The notes: a model not told the origin generated them from the sequence alone. 64,000 nucleotides of DNA from Balaenoptera acutorostrata (GCF_949987535.1 NC_080081.1:35566428-35630427), one strand, 5' to 3'. Shown: positions 13,346 through 25,618, counted from the first letter of the stretch. Numbers and translations: made by a program.

Positions 13346-14560
13346 GTAAAAAATAATGATATAAATGGATGAATGTCAGAGATATAATGAAATCAATAAG
13401 TTTTACTACATTTGGCCTTTGGTGGTAGAAGACAAAGTCTAAATTAGAAAATAGTTGTTCAGTCAAAAATACTAGAGCAGCTGGTGTTTATAGATATAGC
13501 TTAAGATAAATTTTAATCTGTATACCTCTGAAAATTTTGTACTTGAAATTATTTCCATATAGTCACAGGTATTTTAAGTTCATCAGTCAGAATTTTTGAG
13601 GATGTGCTTTCAGCAAATAGGAAAATTCTGAAGGAGAATATTACATATTGTTCTCAGTATTAAGGCTAAGCTGAACAGAACATTATTTTGTGAAGACTCA
13701 AGCTCATTAAGGGTCAGAATGCCAGAGGTTCTTTCATTTAAAGATGCTTAAGAAATACCACAGGACCTTGCTGAAAAGGCAACAACCTTGGCGATTCTAA
13801 CTCAGGTGACATGTCATTGAGTCCGTGAATCTGCATTTTAACAAGAGTCGCAGCATATTCTGGAAGTTCTCTTGAGAATACAGTTTTGAGAAACAATTTA
13901 CTGTCGAGTACTGCTGCTAGAGAAAGCATTAGTAATTTTGCTAATTTTTAAATCAAGCCTACAAATACCATGTAATTTAAACAAACCCATAGTATCTTTT
14001 TGTCTCCTTTTCAAAGAGAAGATTGAACAATGTTAGTTATTAAAGAAAAAAAAGACAGGAAACACTGGTTGTTAAAGTTTTCTGGTGATTTATATTTTAA
14101 CCACATTATTATTAAACTTCTAGGTGAAAAGAGATCTAAGATATTAAGGGATTACTAACTACATGCCTAGAGAAGGCAATATAGTATTCTACTCAACCTA
14201 ATGAAAATCTTGGTTCACATAAACCATGCTACCTAGTCATTTGTCATTAATACTGTTGCATTTGAATAAGATGATTATAATTGTGTCCCCAGTAGTTATT
14301 GTTTTAATTACTAAATAAAAATAAGATCATTTTTCTTTATTTATTTGGAACTGGTATACTTTTATGCACAGTATTAAAAAGAGTTGAGGAAATGAAACTT
14401 GAAGTGCCTGGTTACCCCGCCATTCAATTGAATGAAATGGGTAAGGGGCCAGAAAGTGGACAATGAAACAGATAAAATAGACCGAGTGATATTATACTAT
14501 GTTTGTTCCTCTTAAAAATTATTCAAGAGTATATATATCTACATACTTGTTATTTATACT
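13346..14560. other. unassigned sequence
   Basis: Nothing recognised. The 63-codon open frame at 13738-13929 (-) lacks any domain resemblance. Confidence 0.55.
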
Positions 14561-14572
14561 TATAGTTCTTTT

Positions 14573-14912
14573 TTTTTTTTTTAGAAAGTACTTGAACTGC
14601 GTTTTTTTTATTTTTTTAATTTATTTTTATTTATTTATTTATTTATTTATGGTTGTGTTGGGTCCTCGTCTCTGTGCGAGGGCTTTCCCTAGTTGCGGCA
14701 AGTGGGGGCCACTCCTCACCGCGGTGCGCGGGCCTCTCACTATCGCGGCCTCTCCTGTTGCGGAGCACAGGCTCCAGACGTGCAGGCTCAGCAGTTGTGG
14801 CCCACAGGTCCAGCTGCTCTGCGGCATGTGGGATCCTCCCAGACCAGGGCTCGAACCCGTGTTCCCCGCATTAGCAGGCAGATTCTCAACCACTGCGCCA
14901 CCAGGGAAGCCC
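14573..14912 (-). mobile_element. CHR-2-type tRNA-derived SINE, copy 2 (single-unit subtype)
   Basis: The head is at 14912, reading on the minus strand, with a B box complementary to 'gggctcgaacc' and an A box complementary to 'ccactgcgcca', both as in copy 1. Target duplications TATAGTTCTTTTT are at 14913-14925 and 14561-14573. The internal 24-bp unit is present once, unlike copies 1 and 3. Between the (TAAA)n tail and the distal target duplication sits about 19 bp of unrelated sequence (14582-14600, ending in 'ttgaactgcg') followed by a further A-run, suggesting a 3' extension in the RNA that was inserted. Confidence 0.93.
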
Positions 14913-14925
14913 TATAGTTCTTTTT

Positions 14926-15837
14926 AACAAAACATTTGTTTAGAAGAGAATCGAATTATTTATTAACCAATCCAGTTATCATCAATACTTGAAAGACTGA
15001 GTTGGTGTATCTCACAGATACCCAAGAGAGGGGACCTGGACTCTACATGTTTTGTACCAACTTACTCAATGACATTACTGAAGTTATATTAGCTCTTTGA
15101 AGATATTTCCTCAATGATACAAAAAGAAAGTTAATTTGTAAGGTTGTCATACTTAGTGCCCCAATTATTTGTGGCAGCTACCTTCAGTCAAAGGCATTTT
15201 GTCATGATAGAGACAAACAGCTTCTGTGGACATGACCAGCCATGGTTCTTCATAGTTCAAATTCATAACATGCTCAATTTAATTAGTTTGACAGAATTTA
15301 AATAATACCTGTTGACACTTTTCAGTGTTTAACCTGTGGAATCTGATGCTATCTCGGGATAGATTGAGTCAGAAATTAGTTGAATTGTAAGACACGCAGC
15401 TGGTGCCAGAGAACTGCTTGGTGTGGGGAAACCACCTCCACACACTGTAATTGGTGACGAGAACTTTAATAATAATACAATTTGATATTCAATTTATAAT
15501 TAAGAGCTTACAATTTTTAAGTAAGTTAACACCCTGAAATTTTCTTGATGTTGGCAGACTCTATAGCACCCACTCATTTTACTTTTGCTTATTTATTTAA
15601 TTTACTTTTTTCAACTAGTTGACGGATACATATACACTGTTAGGGTCTATAATTGTTATCCAGCCTAATTTTTAGGCAATTCTGATGACAAGTGTCTTAC
15701 TAAATTTTGAGGCAACTAGTTCAATTATTTGTATATCTCTAACTGTTAAAAATTTCTTCTTTGTGTTGACCAAGCTCTGTCACTTATACCAGTCCTACTT
15801 TTATAATGTAAATACATGCATATAGTATTTATAAAAA
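14926..15837. other. unassigned sequence
   Basis: No repeat or gene recognised between SINE copy 2 and the following L1 fragment. Confidence 0.55.
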
Positions 15838-16222
15838 TGCCCATCGACAGATGAATGGATAAAGAAGATGTGGTACATTTATACAATGGCATATTAGCCA
15901 TAAAAAGGAAAGAAATTGGGTCTTGTGTAGAGATGTGGATGGACTTAGAGACTATCATACAGAGTGAAGTAAGTCAGAAAGAGAAAAACAAATATCATAT
16001 ATTAACACATATATGTGGAATCTAGAAAAATGGTACAGGTGAATCAGTTTGCAAGGCAGAAATAGAGACACAGATTTAGAGAACAAACGTATGGACACCA
16101 AGGGGGGAAGGGAGAGGGTGATGGTGGGATGAATAGGGAGATTGGGATTGACATATGTACACTAATATGTATAAAATAGAAAACTAATAAGAACCTGCTG
16201 TATAAAAATAAATAAATAAAAT
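15838..16222 (+). mobile_element. L1 3' fragment with an early 3' end
   Basis: The L1 3' region in sense orientation runs from 'cccatcgacagatgaatgg' through 'catacagagtgaagtaagtcag' to 'gaacctgctgtata', then a degenerate A-rich tail. In the other L1 copies here (complement at 19.2 and 54.0 kb) the sequence after the equivalent of 'ctgctgtata' continues for about 200 bp more before the tail. This copy therefore represents either premature polyadenylation or a subfamily with a shorter 3' UTR. No ORF2 sequence is included. No convincing target duplication is seen. Confidence 0.9.
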
Positions 16223-16574
16223 TAAATTAATAATTAAAAACAATTTGTTGTTCAAATTATGACGATTTAAAGAGCATAATTCTTACGTTAAAAAAAAAAA
16301 AGGTAGTATAGACTGGCTACAAACTTCAGAAAGTGCTTGCCTACAGTATGTTACATGTTTTCCAAAATTGGAATAATTATTAATATATTTCCATATTTTA
16401 AAATTATGCTGCCTATTTACATAGTAGTTTAACTTTTTCAGATAATATTGTTTTCCTTCTTTCTCTGTTTTGTCCCCCAATGTGCTGGTATTTTAATAAA
16501 GTATTTTTTTCTGTAGAATTATTTCAACTATACCCTGCCAATAGATACTTATTTCTGGCAATGTAAGGTAGTAG

Positions 16575-16760
16575 TAGAAAGAGTCTGAACTTTGAAATAA
16601 GAAAAGTGAGATGAAAACTTTGATTCTGTCACTTACTCTTACACATAAGACTTACACATAGAACTATGTGACTAGAGCAAGTTAATTAATTCTATGAAAC
16701 CTTATTTTTTCACTTGTAAGTTATGGGTAATATCCAACTCAAAGCAACATTGCTTTGTGT
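16575..16760 (+). repeat. MIR SINE fragment
   Basis: The order 'gattctgtcacttact', 'tatgtgactagagcaagtta', 'cttgtaagttatgggtaatat' follows the MIR core, with a small internal repetition of 'cttacacata'. Highly diverged. Confidence 0.6.
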
Positions 16761-17075
16761 ATTTGTTCATAATATATACAGTGTTATATTATATACAGTG
16801 ATCTCAAACAATCAGTGTTCTTATATAGGTATCATCCATTTATTGCATGGGGAATTGTGAAATCAAAATTCTATTTTTTATTTACATTTCAGAGAGTCTG
16901 GGATTTACTGTATCTTATATTAGTTGCACCATTTACAATTTCTTACATTAATTTGTTAAGTATCTTAGAAATTATGACACTTTCCACCTTCCCAGAAGTC
17001 CCAGTCACTTTATTTCGATCACTTTGATGGATATTGCTTCAATAATAAGAACCGTATGTATAATTGTTGAGACCA

Positions 17076-17094
17076 GGTGTGTGTGTGTGTGTGT
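17076..17094. repeat. short (GT)n microsatellite
   Basis: About nine uninterrupted GT units between 'agaccag' and 'gcattt'. Confidence 0.9.
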
Positions 17095-18752
17095 GCATTT
17101 GTACTTATTTATCTGAAATGGAAGAACCTAAACAAAAGTATATTTTCAAATTTCTTAACAATTTAGTGTCCTACACTTTGAGAGTCATTTATAAACATTT
17201 GTTGACAGCGATGACCAGGTATCTTTCCAATGTCCTCATTTTCAAGAACTATTTGACATTGCATATATTCAGAAATATGTAATACTTTTAAAATAGTCTC
17301 ATAATTCTTTTACACTTTTCTTCATTGTTACAAAATGTTTTATAATGTTACATAAAAATAAGCAATCTCACTGCTGTTTCTTTAACTTATTACTAATACT
17401 AACAATATTTATATCATGTATATTAATCTTTATTACTATTGATTCAGGAATGTACTTTTTTCTTTCAACATCCAAAATCAAATCTATCACAGTATATTGA
17501 TAAATATTCCATACATGCACATTACAAATACAGTTGAAATTCTTTTTCTCCAGAATCTAATTTCAGAAATTATTGAAAACTCTATTTAAAACAATATTAA
17601 ATTCAACTGAAATCATAAGGGATAAGAGTGAGTATTGGTAGATATAGATCTATAATGTAACCTTTCACTTCTTATTTGGACGTCAAATCTGATTCTATCA
17701 ACTGAATATGATTATTGTACAGGTACATTTTATCTAAAATTATACTTCTTTACTGATTTAAGTGCAGTTATATGTGTTTTCCTTTTTTCCAGAGAATCTG
17801 GCACATAAAAAAGATTTAACTCTCTGTCAATAAAAATGTTTCTTTGTAAATCAACCCATAAAAAATATTTCATAAGCTATATGTCATGACAGATTAATAT
17901 GCAGTAGTTAAGAGTCAGATTACCTTGAACCTACAAGTCTGGAAAATAATTAAGCAATATATAGAAATATTCTGTTGAGGAATTCTAAGATTCAGTTGGG
18001 TCTGTGCATTAGTAATGACATCTTTACTACTAGTTTAAGTACAGGGAAACTAAATTCTCAGCCATCTGCTGTTCTGGATCTGTTCTCTAAGAATTGCTGA
18101 CATGATAGCTAACAGATTTAGAAAATATATTCAGCTTGCAATGACCTAGTATGTGACAGTATTGATATATCCCACTATGAAGTGGCTTTAGGAAAAAATC
18201 AGGATGTTGTAATGTACAACAAATTACATATGTGAGAAAAATTACTGAAATAATATCACTTCAGATAGGTTTTCCATTATTTTTAAAATATATTTTCTCC
18301 AAACACAGATAAAGTAAATCCAAAGGTACTGTTAAAGAATAGTTTTTGATGGGGCTTTTTTGAAGTGTGAAGAGTTGCAGTTGTTGTTTTATAGTTAATA
18401 GAGATCTAAATTTCTATAGTCCTACATTCTATAGGATGTGGTAGGTTTCATTCTACTTATCTCTTCCAGAGTAGATTTCAGTTAAAAGACTTGGGTCAAT
18501 GTCTTGACCTATCGTCCATGAAAAATATTAAGAGGATGGTTTCTGGGTAAGTTTCACATGATTGATATTATGAAACAAAATCTGTCCTGTTTATTAAGTT
18601 AAATTAAGTGTCCAACCATTAGTTATTTGAAGAAGATAATAAAATATGTTAATTCATAAGTGACAGTATTTTTGCTCAGTTAAATTGAATTAGGGAAAAA
18701 GATTAATAAGCACTTTGAATTAACCTGGCATCAAAGTAACTGACATATAATT

Positions 18753-18880
18753 GACATATATATATATATATATATATATATCTCAATATAGACATGTAGA
18801 TATATAGTTGTATATATCTATCTACATAGACATATATAGTTGTAAATGTATATAAATGTATAAATAGATAGATAGAGATT
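18753..18880. repeat. (TA)n microsatellite with degenerate GATA/TATC flank
   Basis: A pure TA run occupies about 18757-18781. It is followed by a decayed mixture of TATC, GATA and TGTA words to about 18880, including 'aaatagatagatagag'. This looks like an old tetranucleotide tract that mutated and re-expanded. Confidence 0.85.
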
Positions 18881-19177
18881 TAGATAGATTCCTAGTATTC
18901 ATACTTCTATATTTTCTATTTAACGGTTAGGGGGCCTGACAGAATTGAGCTCAATTAATATTTGGTGAATGAATTAGCAGCATAAGAAAGATTAATATCC
19001 ATATATTTTGACTGACTCATAACTAGTTCTCTTTTTCCCACTTTATTAAACTCTTATTTCGGTGTAAAATGATAGAATTTGTTTGCTGGTTGAAATGTAT
19101 GTTTCTTTGCTTAAGCCTCTGAGGGCAGTCTGTTGGTCAAGGGAGACAGAAGACATTCTTCTTACTACTTCTATTTT

Positions 19178-19894
19178 TTATTTTTTTAAATCGTTATTGG
19201 AGTATAATTGCTTTACAATGGTGTGTTAGTTTCTGCTATAACAAAGTGTATCAGCTATACATATACATATATCTCCATATCTCCTCCCTCTTGCATCTCC
19301 CTCCCATCCTCCCTATCCCACCCCTCTAGGTGGTCACAAAGCACTAAGCTGATCTCCCTGTACTATGAGGCTGCTTCCCACTAGCTATCTATTTTACATT
19401 GATAGTATATATAAGTCCATGCCACTCTCTCACTTCATCCCAGCTTATGCTTCCCCCTCCCCGTGTCCTCAAGTCCATTCTCTACGTCTGTGTCTTTATT
19501 CCTGTCCTGCCCCTATGTTCTTCATAACTTTTTTTTTTCTTTTTTTAGATTCCATATATATGTGTTAGCATACGGTATTTGTTTTTCTCTTTCTGACTTA
19601 CTTCACTCTGTATGACAGACTCTAGGTCCATCCACCTCACTACAAATAACTCAATTTCATTTCTTTTTATGGCTGAGTAATATTCCATTATATATATGTG
19701 CCACATCTTCTTTATCCATTCATCTGTCTATGGACACTTATGTTGCTTCCATGTCCTGGCTATTGTAAATAGAGCTGCAATGACCCCAAATAGCAAAGTA
19801 ATCTTGAGAAAGAAAAACGGAACTGGAAGAATCAGGCTCCCTGCCTTCAGACTATACTACAAAGCTACAGTAATCAAGACAGTATGGTACGGGC
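19178..19894 (-). mobile_element. L1 insertion with 5' inversion (twin priming)
   Basis: The insertion is bounded by identical 13-bp target duplications ACTACTTCTATTT (19165-19177 and 19895-19907). From 19178 to about 19780 it is the complement of an L1 3' UTR, tail first. From about 19783 to 19894 the sequence switches to sense-strand L1 ORF2, recognisable by the run encoding the region around '[10 protein letters not shown]' ('aatcaggctccctgccttcag'). A 3' part in one orientation joined to an upstream part in the other, both inside one pair of target duplications, is the signature of twin priming during L1 target-primed reverse transcription. The open frame over the inverted part is only a relic. 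L1 here is non-functional. Confidence 0.95.
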
Positions 19895-19919
19895 ACTACT
19901 TCTATTTGAAAAGAGTAGT

Positions 19920-20130
19920 AAGTAGAAATTAGAAGACATAGTCTTGGCTCTGCCACTAAAAACCATTACTTGTTCTTCTTGGAATTAAGATTATTCCTTT
20001 GTGCCTCTTTTCCTACACCTGTGAAATAGAGATAATCTTAGCGGCAACTAAGTAGAAATCTTATAAATATCAGATAGCATGTATAATGGGCCTTTAACAA
20101 AGTAAACGTTCACTGAATATTTTCTCTTAA
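19920..20130 (+). repeat. MIR SINE fragment
   Basis: 'gtcttggctctgccact', 'ttcctttgtgcctcttttcc' and 'acctgtgaaatagagataat' appear in MIR order, with a decayed tail near 20100. It sits directly after the twin-primed L1, which landed just upstream of it. Confidence 0.65.
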
Positions 20131-20869
20131 CAGTATCTGCATTTAGAGATAAGAAAATTGAGACCTACAGACATAGAATACTGTTTTATATTCATTCATT
20201 TACTTTGAAGTTTTTATACACTTTTATCATAGTCATCATCTCATTCTGTCATTACAATCCTCTCTCCATCGTCCTCTACATCCTCTAGCTTCAGCTCACG
20301 GATCAGTGGTCACAGATTTTTAGACTCAGGAGAGCAGAATGGGAGTTCTCACTCACAGCTGCTGCCTCCATATTTGTCTGTTCCTACCACCTCATAATCA
20401 GTAATATGTTTTATAGCTCTACAACATTATAGCTTAAAAAGAAGACATACGTTTTGCTCACGTGTTACTTTTAATAGTTAGTAAATATGTAAGTTTTGAC
20501 CTAGAAGAAACAAATGTGTATGTTTAATACAACAGTCAATTTTGCCTTTCCTATATGTAAATTTGTAGGCTGATCACTTACTACACACATAAAATTCAAA
20601 TACCATTGGAGAATAAAAAAATCTGTTAAAATTCTGTGTCAGAGACATATCTATAGTCAAATTAATTATATGGATGACATTTAACAATTAATCTGAATAA
20701 TGTAACATATTTATTTATGTATAAGAAATATTCTTTCTGAAATACATCGTGTCATCTTCTGAAAAATTCATCAAAATTATGGATCCAATCCAGTTTCCCT
20801 AAGAAAGTGTATGCTTATTGTTAATTTTTGAATATCACTGTCTTAAAAATCAAATAAAAAGAGACTCCT
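20131..20869. other. unassigned sequence
   Basis: No gene or repeat recognised. Confidence 0.5.
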
Positions 20870-23800
20870 GATCAAGACTGAGTAACAGAGACCAAATTTA
20901 CCCTACTACTTACACAAGTAAAAAAATTTGATAAAATATATAACACTATGCTCTTCAGCCATGGGAAAACTGGTAGTGTGAAATAATGATCTCTGAGAGA
21001 AGAGAAGCAAACAATGTGAGGCTACATTGCCTCAACTTATTTCCTGGAGAAATTTCTAAACCACAATTAAGGGATGGAAAGCAAGTGGAGCATAATGATC
21101 TCCCTGAGTACAGAAATTAGAGCTGGGAGACCTTAAGGACAAGGACATTACAGTTCATAAGAAAAAATAACAAAGAGGAGAGAGCTGTATAGAGAGAAAG
21201 CTCTAGAGAGTCCCTCTTGAGTCTTCAGCTAAATATTTTTATAGCATTGGAGTAAGAAAACAATGTAAGGGGGGAAACAACCACAGGAATGGAACTGAGG
21301 AACAATCACTGAAGCTCACATGTGGCCAGGAATGAACTATGTTCCATATCAGCCATATTTTAAAACCTCGATTATTTGGGGATATCAAGTAGAATACTTT
21401 TAAGGGCATTGCCTCATTTAGAGGGATGGTGGCTCTATTGATATTTTAGGCCTGATAATTCTTCATTGTGGGGCTGCCTTGTGCTTTGTAGAATGTTTAG
21501 CAGCATCCCTGCCCTCTACCCACAAGATTCCAGTAGTAAGCAACCTCCATTAGTTATGACAACCAAAAGTGTTTCTAGAAATTGACTGAGGTACCTGGGG
21601 GGCAAAATTACCTGTAGCTGAGAACCATTGCTCTAAATATTAGACTCTTTCCCCAAAACTAAACTGCATCCAAGAACATAGCTCAGGGATATTTATAGCA
21701 ATATAAAAATGTTTAGCATCTCATCAAGGTAAAATTCATTATGCCTGTGATCCATGTAAAAATTACCACGCATGCAAAGCGCAGGAAAATACAACTCATA
21801 ATAGGGAGAAAAATCAATTGAAAAAGGCACAAAAAAGAAACAGATTATAGAAATAATAAACTCAGGCATAAAAATGGTTGTTATAAATATGTTCCATACA
21901 CTCAAGAATACAGATCAAAGATTGAACATGTAAAGAAGAGGACATGGAAGATATAAAAAAAATCTAAATTTAATCTGTACCATGGCTGAAATAAAATATA
22001 CATTGTGTGATATTAACAGAATATTACCTACTGCAAAATAAAAATTACTGAACTTGAAGAAATAGCAATAGAAACATTCCAAAATTAAACACTGAGATCA
22101 AAATACTGAAAAGAATTGAAAGACAATCAGTAAACTGTGGGCCGTATTCAAGGAGTGTAATATACATGTAATTAGAATTCAGGAGGATTGAAGGAGCAGT
22201 GAAAATATTTGAAAGATAAGGGCTGAAATGTTTCCATATTTGTTAAGAACAGTAAACCTGTAGATAAAATAAGCTCAATAAACTCCAAGTATAACAAATG
22301 TAACAAGAACTACACCAAAGATTAAAATCAAATATAAATAAAATGTTACAAAAATCAGAGAGAAGAAATTATGTACAGATGGGTGAAGATAAAAATGACA
22401 GCAGATTTCTTATACTAAAAGTGCAAGGTAGAAGATAATGGAGCAATATCTTTAAAGTGCTCAATGAAAAAAAGACAAAAACAGCAATAAAAAATCTCAT
22501 GCAACATAGAATTCTATACTCAGAAAAAATGTTTCAAAAACAAAAGTGAACTGAAGACTTTCTTCAGACATAGAAAAGCTGAATGAATTAATCTTTAGCC
22601 TGTCTGAATTATAGTGTTAATAATTTATTTCTTGTAGAAGGGAATCATATTTGATAGAAATGTTAACTACACAAAGGAATGAAGAGCATTGGAAGATAAA
22701 TATAAAAGATTCTTTGTTTATTTTAAGTTAACTGTTTAAAGAAAAATAATAACAATACAGATTGAGATTTATAACATTTGAAATGAAATGTTGACAAATA
22801 TAGCATAAATGCATGGAAGGTGGAAATGCAACTATTATTGTAAGGCTGTTATTCTCTATGTAAAGTGATATAAACTTATTTGTGATAATTCAAACATGTA
22901 TGCTATAAATCCTAAAGTAGTAATTAAAAATAGGCAAAGAATTATAGTTAAAAATCCAATAAAGTTGACAAAATGGAATGTATTAAATTATAAAATTAAT
23001 CCAAAAAAGGCATAAACAGTGGAAATAGAGAACTAAGTTACATGTCAAATAAGAAACATATAGTGATATGGTAGATGTAAAGCCAATTATGTAAATAATA
23101 ACCCTAGATATAAGCGGTATAAGTACTATAATTAAAAGACACAGATCATCAGATCAGATGAAACAGTAGGAATAAAATATATATTGCTTTTGAGAAACCC
23201 TCTTTAGTTGTAAAGATGAATAGTTTAAAAGTAACAGGATAGGGAAAAAATACACCATGCTAACCCACACATGCAAACAGACACATCTGGGGTGATTGAA
23301 TCAATATCAGATGAAGAGTTGTCAGAGTAGAGCATATTACTATGGGTAGAGTGTCATTTCAATGCATAAAGGTATCAATTCATCAAGAGAACCTAATAAT
23401 TCTAAAAGACTTTGTTTCTAATATCCGAAATTCAAAAAACAATGTTCTACATAACACAAAACTTTTAGGACTTTAAAGAGAAACACACAAACCACAATTA
23501 TAGTTAGAGATCTAAACATCACTACTTCAATAACTGATAGAACAAGTAGAGAACAATTCAGTAAGGATAGAAAATTTATCTTCATACATACGGTATGATT
23601 CCATTTGTATTCAATTCTAAAGAATGCTAGAAAATGAAAACTTTATAGTAATGAATAGCAGTTGTGTTTTTGTGAAGACTGAGAAAGGTTTGAGGATGGT
23701 GGAATCTTTAGATTATGGTAAACATTTTGGTGTGATCTCTGATCTCATAATCTTGATTGTGGTGTTGGTGTCATGAGTATATACAGATGTGCATACATAG

Positions 23801-23900
23801 ATGTTTCATGGGTGTATATATATGTGAAAAATTATCAAAGTGCTCAGTATAAATGTGTGTAATTTACTGTATCCCAATCTGTCTGTAAAAATCATACAGA
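20870..23900 (+). mobile_element. ancient L1M/HAL1-like element lacking reverse transcriptase
   Basis: A worn L1 of an old mammalian family in sense orientation. The 5' part (about 20870-21690) is 5' UTR-like and holds a DNA-transposon insertion. About 21700-22640 aligns by eye to an L1/HAL1 ORF1 region: 'catggaagatataaaaaaa', 'aagtgctcaatgaaaaaaag', 'attctatactcagaaaaaat', 'tttcttcagacatag'. The inter-ORF spacer follows, with 'acacaaaggaatgaagagca'. About 23080-23590 resembles the ORF2 endonuclease ('aggtatcaattcatcaagag', 'ccacaattatagttagagat', 'ctgatagaacaagtagag'). Near 23590 it passes directly to a 3' UTR ('ggtatgattccatttgtatt' ... 'tgtgtaatttactgta'). The RT and C-terminal part, nearly 3 kb in a full L1, are absent. 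All frames are destroyed by mutation. HAL1 elements are L1 relatives lacking ORF2; an internal deletion of an L1M is the alternative. Confidence 0.75.
21420..21636. mobile_element. hAT-type non-autonomous DNA transposon relic (MER5-like)
   Basis: The text 'gtggctctattgatatttta', 'gaatgtttagcagcatccct', 'gttatgacaaccaaaagtgt' and 'ggggggcaaaatt' then 'ctgagaaccattg' matches the order I remember for the MER5A group of Charlie-type MITEs. It carries no coding capacity. It interrupts the 5' region of the ancient L1M/HAL1-like element, so it inserted later. Confidence 0.8.
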
Positions 23901-24102
23901 GTTTCAAAGATGTACATATATTATTAATGCTTCTAATACAACTATTTTAATATAATAATATTATTACTAAGTATTATGAATATTGTTGAAAATATTATAT
24001 AAATATCAATGTGACTTTTTTGATACAAGTATTTTTCATACTACTTAGGTTATTTTGGAAAATATAATACAAACAAACCCTCTATAACATTTAAAAATTA
24101 TA

Positions 24103-25380
24103 TTGGCATTTCTGTATACTAACAATGAACTATTGGAAAGGGAAATTAAGGAAATAATTCCATTTATCATCACATCTAAAAGAATAAAATACCTAGGAAT
24201 AAACCTACCTAAGGAGGTAAAAAACCTGTACTTAAAAAACCATAAGACGCTGATGAAAGAAATTGAAGACAACACAAACAGATGGAAAGATATACTGTGT
24301 TCTTGGATTGGGAGAATTAATATTGTTAAAATGAGCATACTACCCAAGGCAATCTATAGATTCAATGCAGTCCCTATCAAAATACCAATGACATTTTTCA
24401 CAAAACAAGAACAAATCATTTTAAAATTTGTACAGAAACACAAAAGACTCGAAATAGCCAAAATGACCTTGAGAAAGAATGGAGCTGGAGGAATCATGCT
24501 CCCTGACTTCAGACTGTATTACAAAGCTATAGGACTCAAAACAGTATGGTACTGGCACAAAAACAAACAAATAGACCAAAGGAAAAGAATAGAGAGCCCA
24601 GAAATAAACCCATGCACTTATGGTCAACTAATCTATGACAAAGGAGGCAAGAATATATGAGAAGAGGCAGCGCTGGGAAAACAGAACAGCTACAGTTAAA
24701 AGAATGAAATTAGAACATTTTCTAACACCATATAGAAAAATAAACTCAAAATGGATTAAAGACCTAAATGTAAGACCAGATACTATAAAACTCCTAGAGG
24801 AAAACATAGGCAGAACACACTTTGACATAAATTGCAGCAACAGTTTTTTGGATCTTTCTCCTAGAGTAATGGAAACAAAAGCAAAACTAAACAAACAGGA
24901 CCTAATTAAACTTAAATGCTTTTGCACAGCAAAGGAAATCTTCAACAAAACGAAAAGACAACCTACTGAATGGGAGAAAATATTTACAAATCACAAGGCT
25001 GATAAGGAGTTAATATCCAAAATATACCTATACAGTTCATACAACTCAACATCCAAAAAACAAACAACCTGATTAAAAAATGGGCAGAAGAACTGAATAG
25101 ACATTTTTCCAAAGAGAAATTGCAGATGGCCAACAGGCACATGAAAAGATGCTCAACATTACTAATCATCAGGGAAATGCAAATCAAAACCACAATGAGA
25201 TATCACAATGAAATGTCAAAATGGCTATCATCAAAAAGAACACAGATAACAAATGTTGGAGAGAATGTGGAGAAAAGGAAACCCTCATACACTGTTGGTG
25301 GGAATGTAAATTGGTTCAGCCTCTGTGGAAAACAGTATGGAGGTTTCTCAAAAAACTAAAAATAGAACTAACCATGTGAA
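24103..25380 (+). pseudogene. L1 ORF2 C-terminal fragment, frameshifted
   Basis: Frame one (24103-24660) gives 185 residues with the L1 motifs '[14 protein letters not shown]', '[18 protein letters not shown]' and '[20 protein letters not shown]', placing it just downstream of the RT active site. The match continues in another frame (24635-25072, with '[20 protein letters not shown]') and again near 25120-25360, so at least two frameshifts are present. The terminal cysteine/histidine motif of ORF2p (C-x3-C-x7-H-x4-C) is still legible around 25256-25310 in a frame different from the longest open one. ORF2p is the endonuclease/reverse transcriptase that copies L1 RNA into the genome. This copy lacks endonuclease and RT core and is dead. 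Confidence 0.93.
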
Positions 25381-25542
25381 CCAGCCATTCCACCCCTGAG
25401 GATATATCTGAAAAACACAAAAACACCAATTTGAAAAGATACATGCACCCCAGTGTTCATGGCAGCATTATTTACAATTGTCAAGACATGGAAACAACCT
25501 AAGAGTCCATCAACAAATGAATGGATAAAGAAGTGGTATATG

Positions 25543-25548
<6 letters not shown>

Positions 25549-25616
<68 letters not shown>
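25549..25616. repeat. compound (TA)n-(CA)n microsatellite inside L1 3' region
   Basis: A pure TA run (25549-25577), a short 'gtatgtata' bridge, and fourteen CA units (25589-25616). It lies exactly where other L1 copies in this window have a short 'tatatatata' stretch between 'aagaagatgtgg' and 'caatgg' (sense), so it expanded from an L1-encoded seed. Confidence 0.95.

Positions 25617-25618
<2 letters not shown>

Larger units (their letters stand above)
16761..19164. other. unassigned AT-rich sequence with microsatellites
   Basis: It contains a (GT)n and a long (TA)n tract listed separately. No gene or named transposon recognised. Confidence 0.55.
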
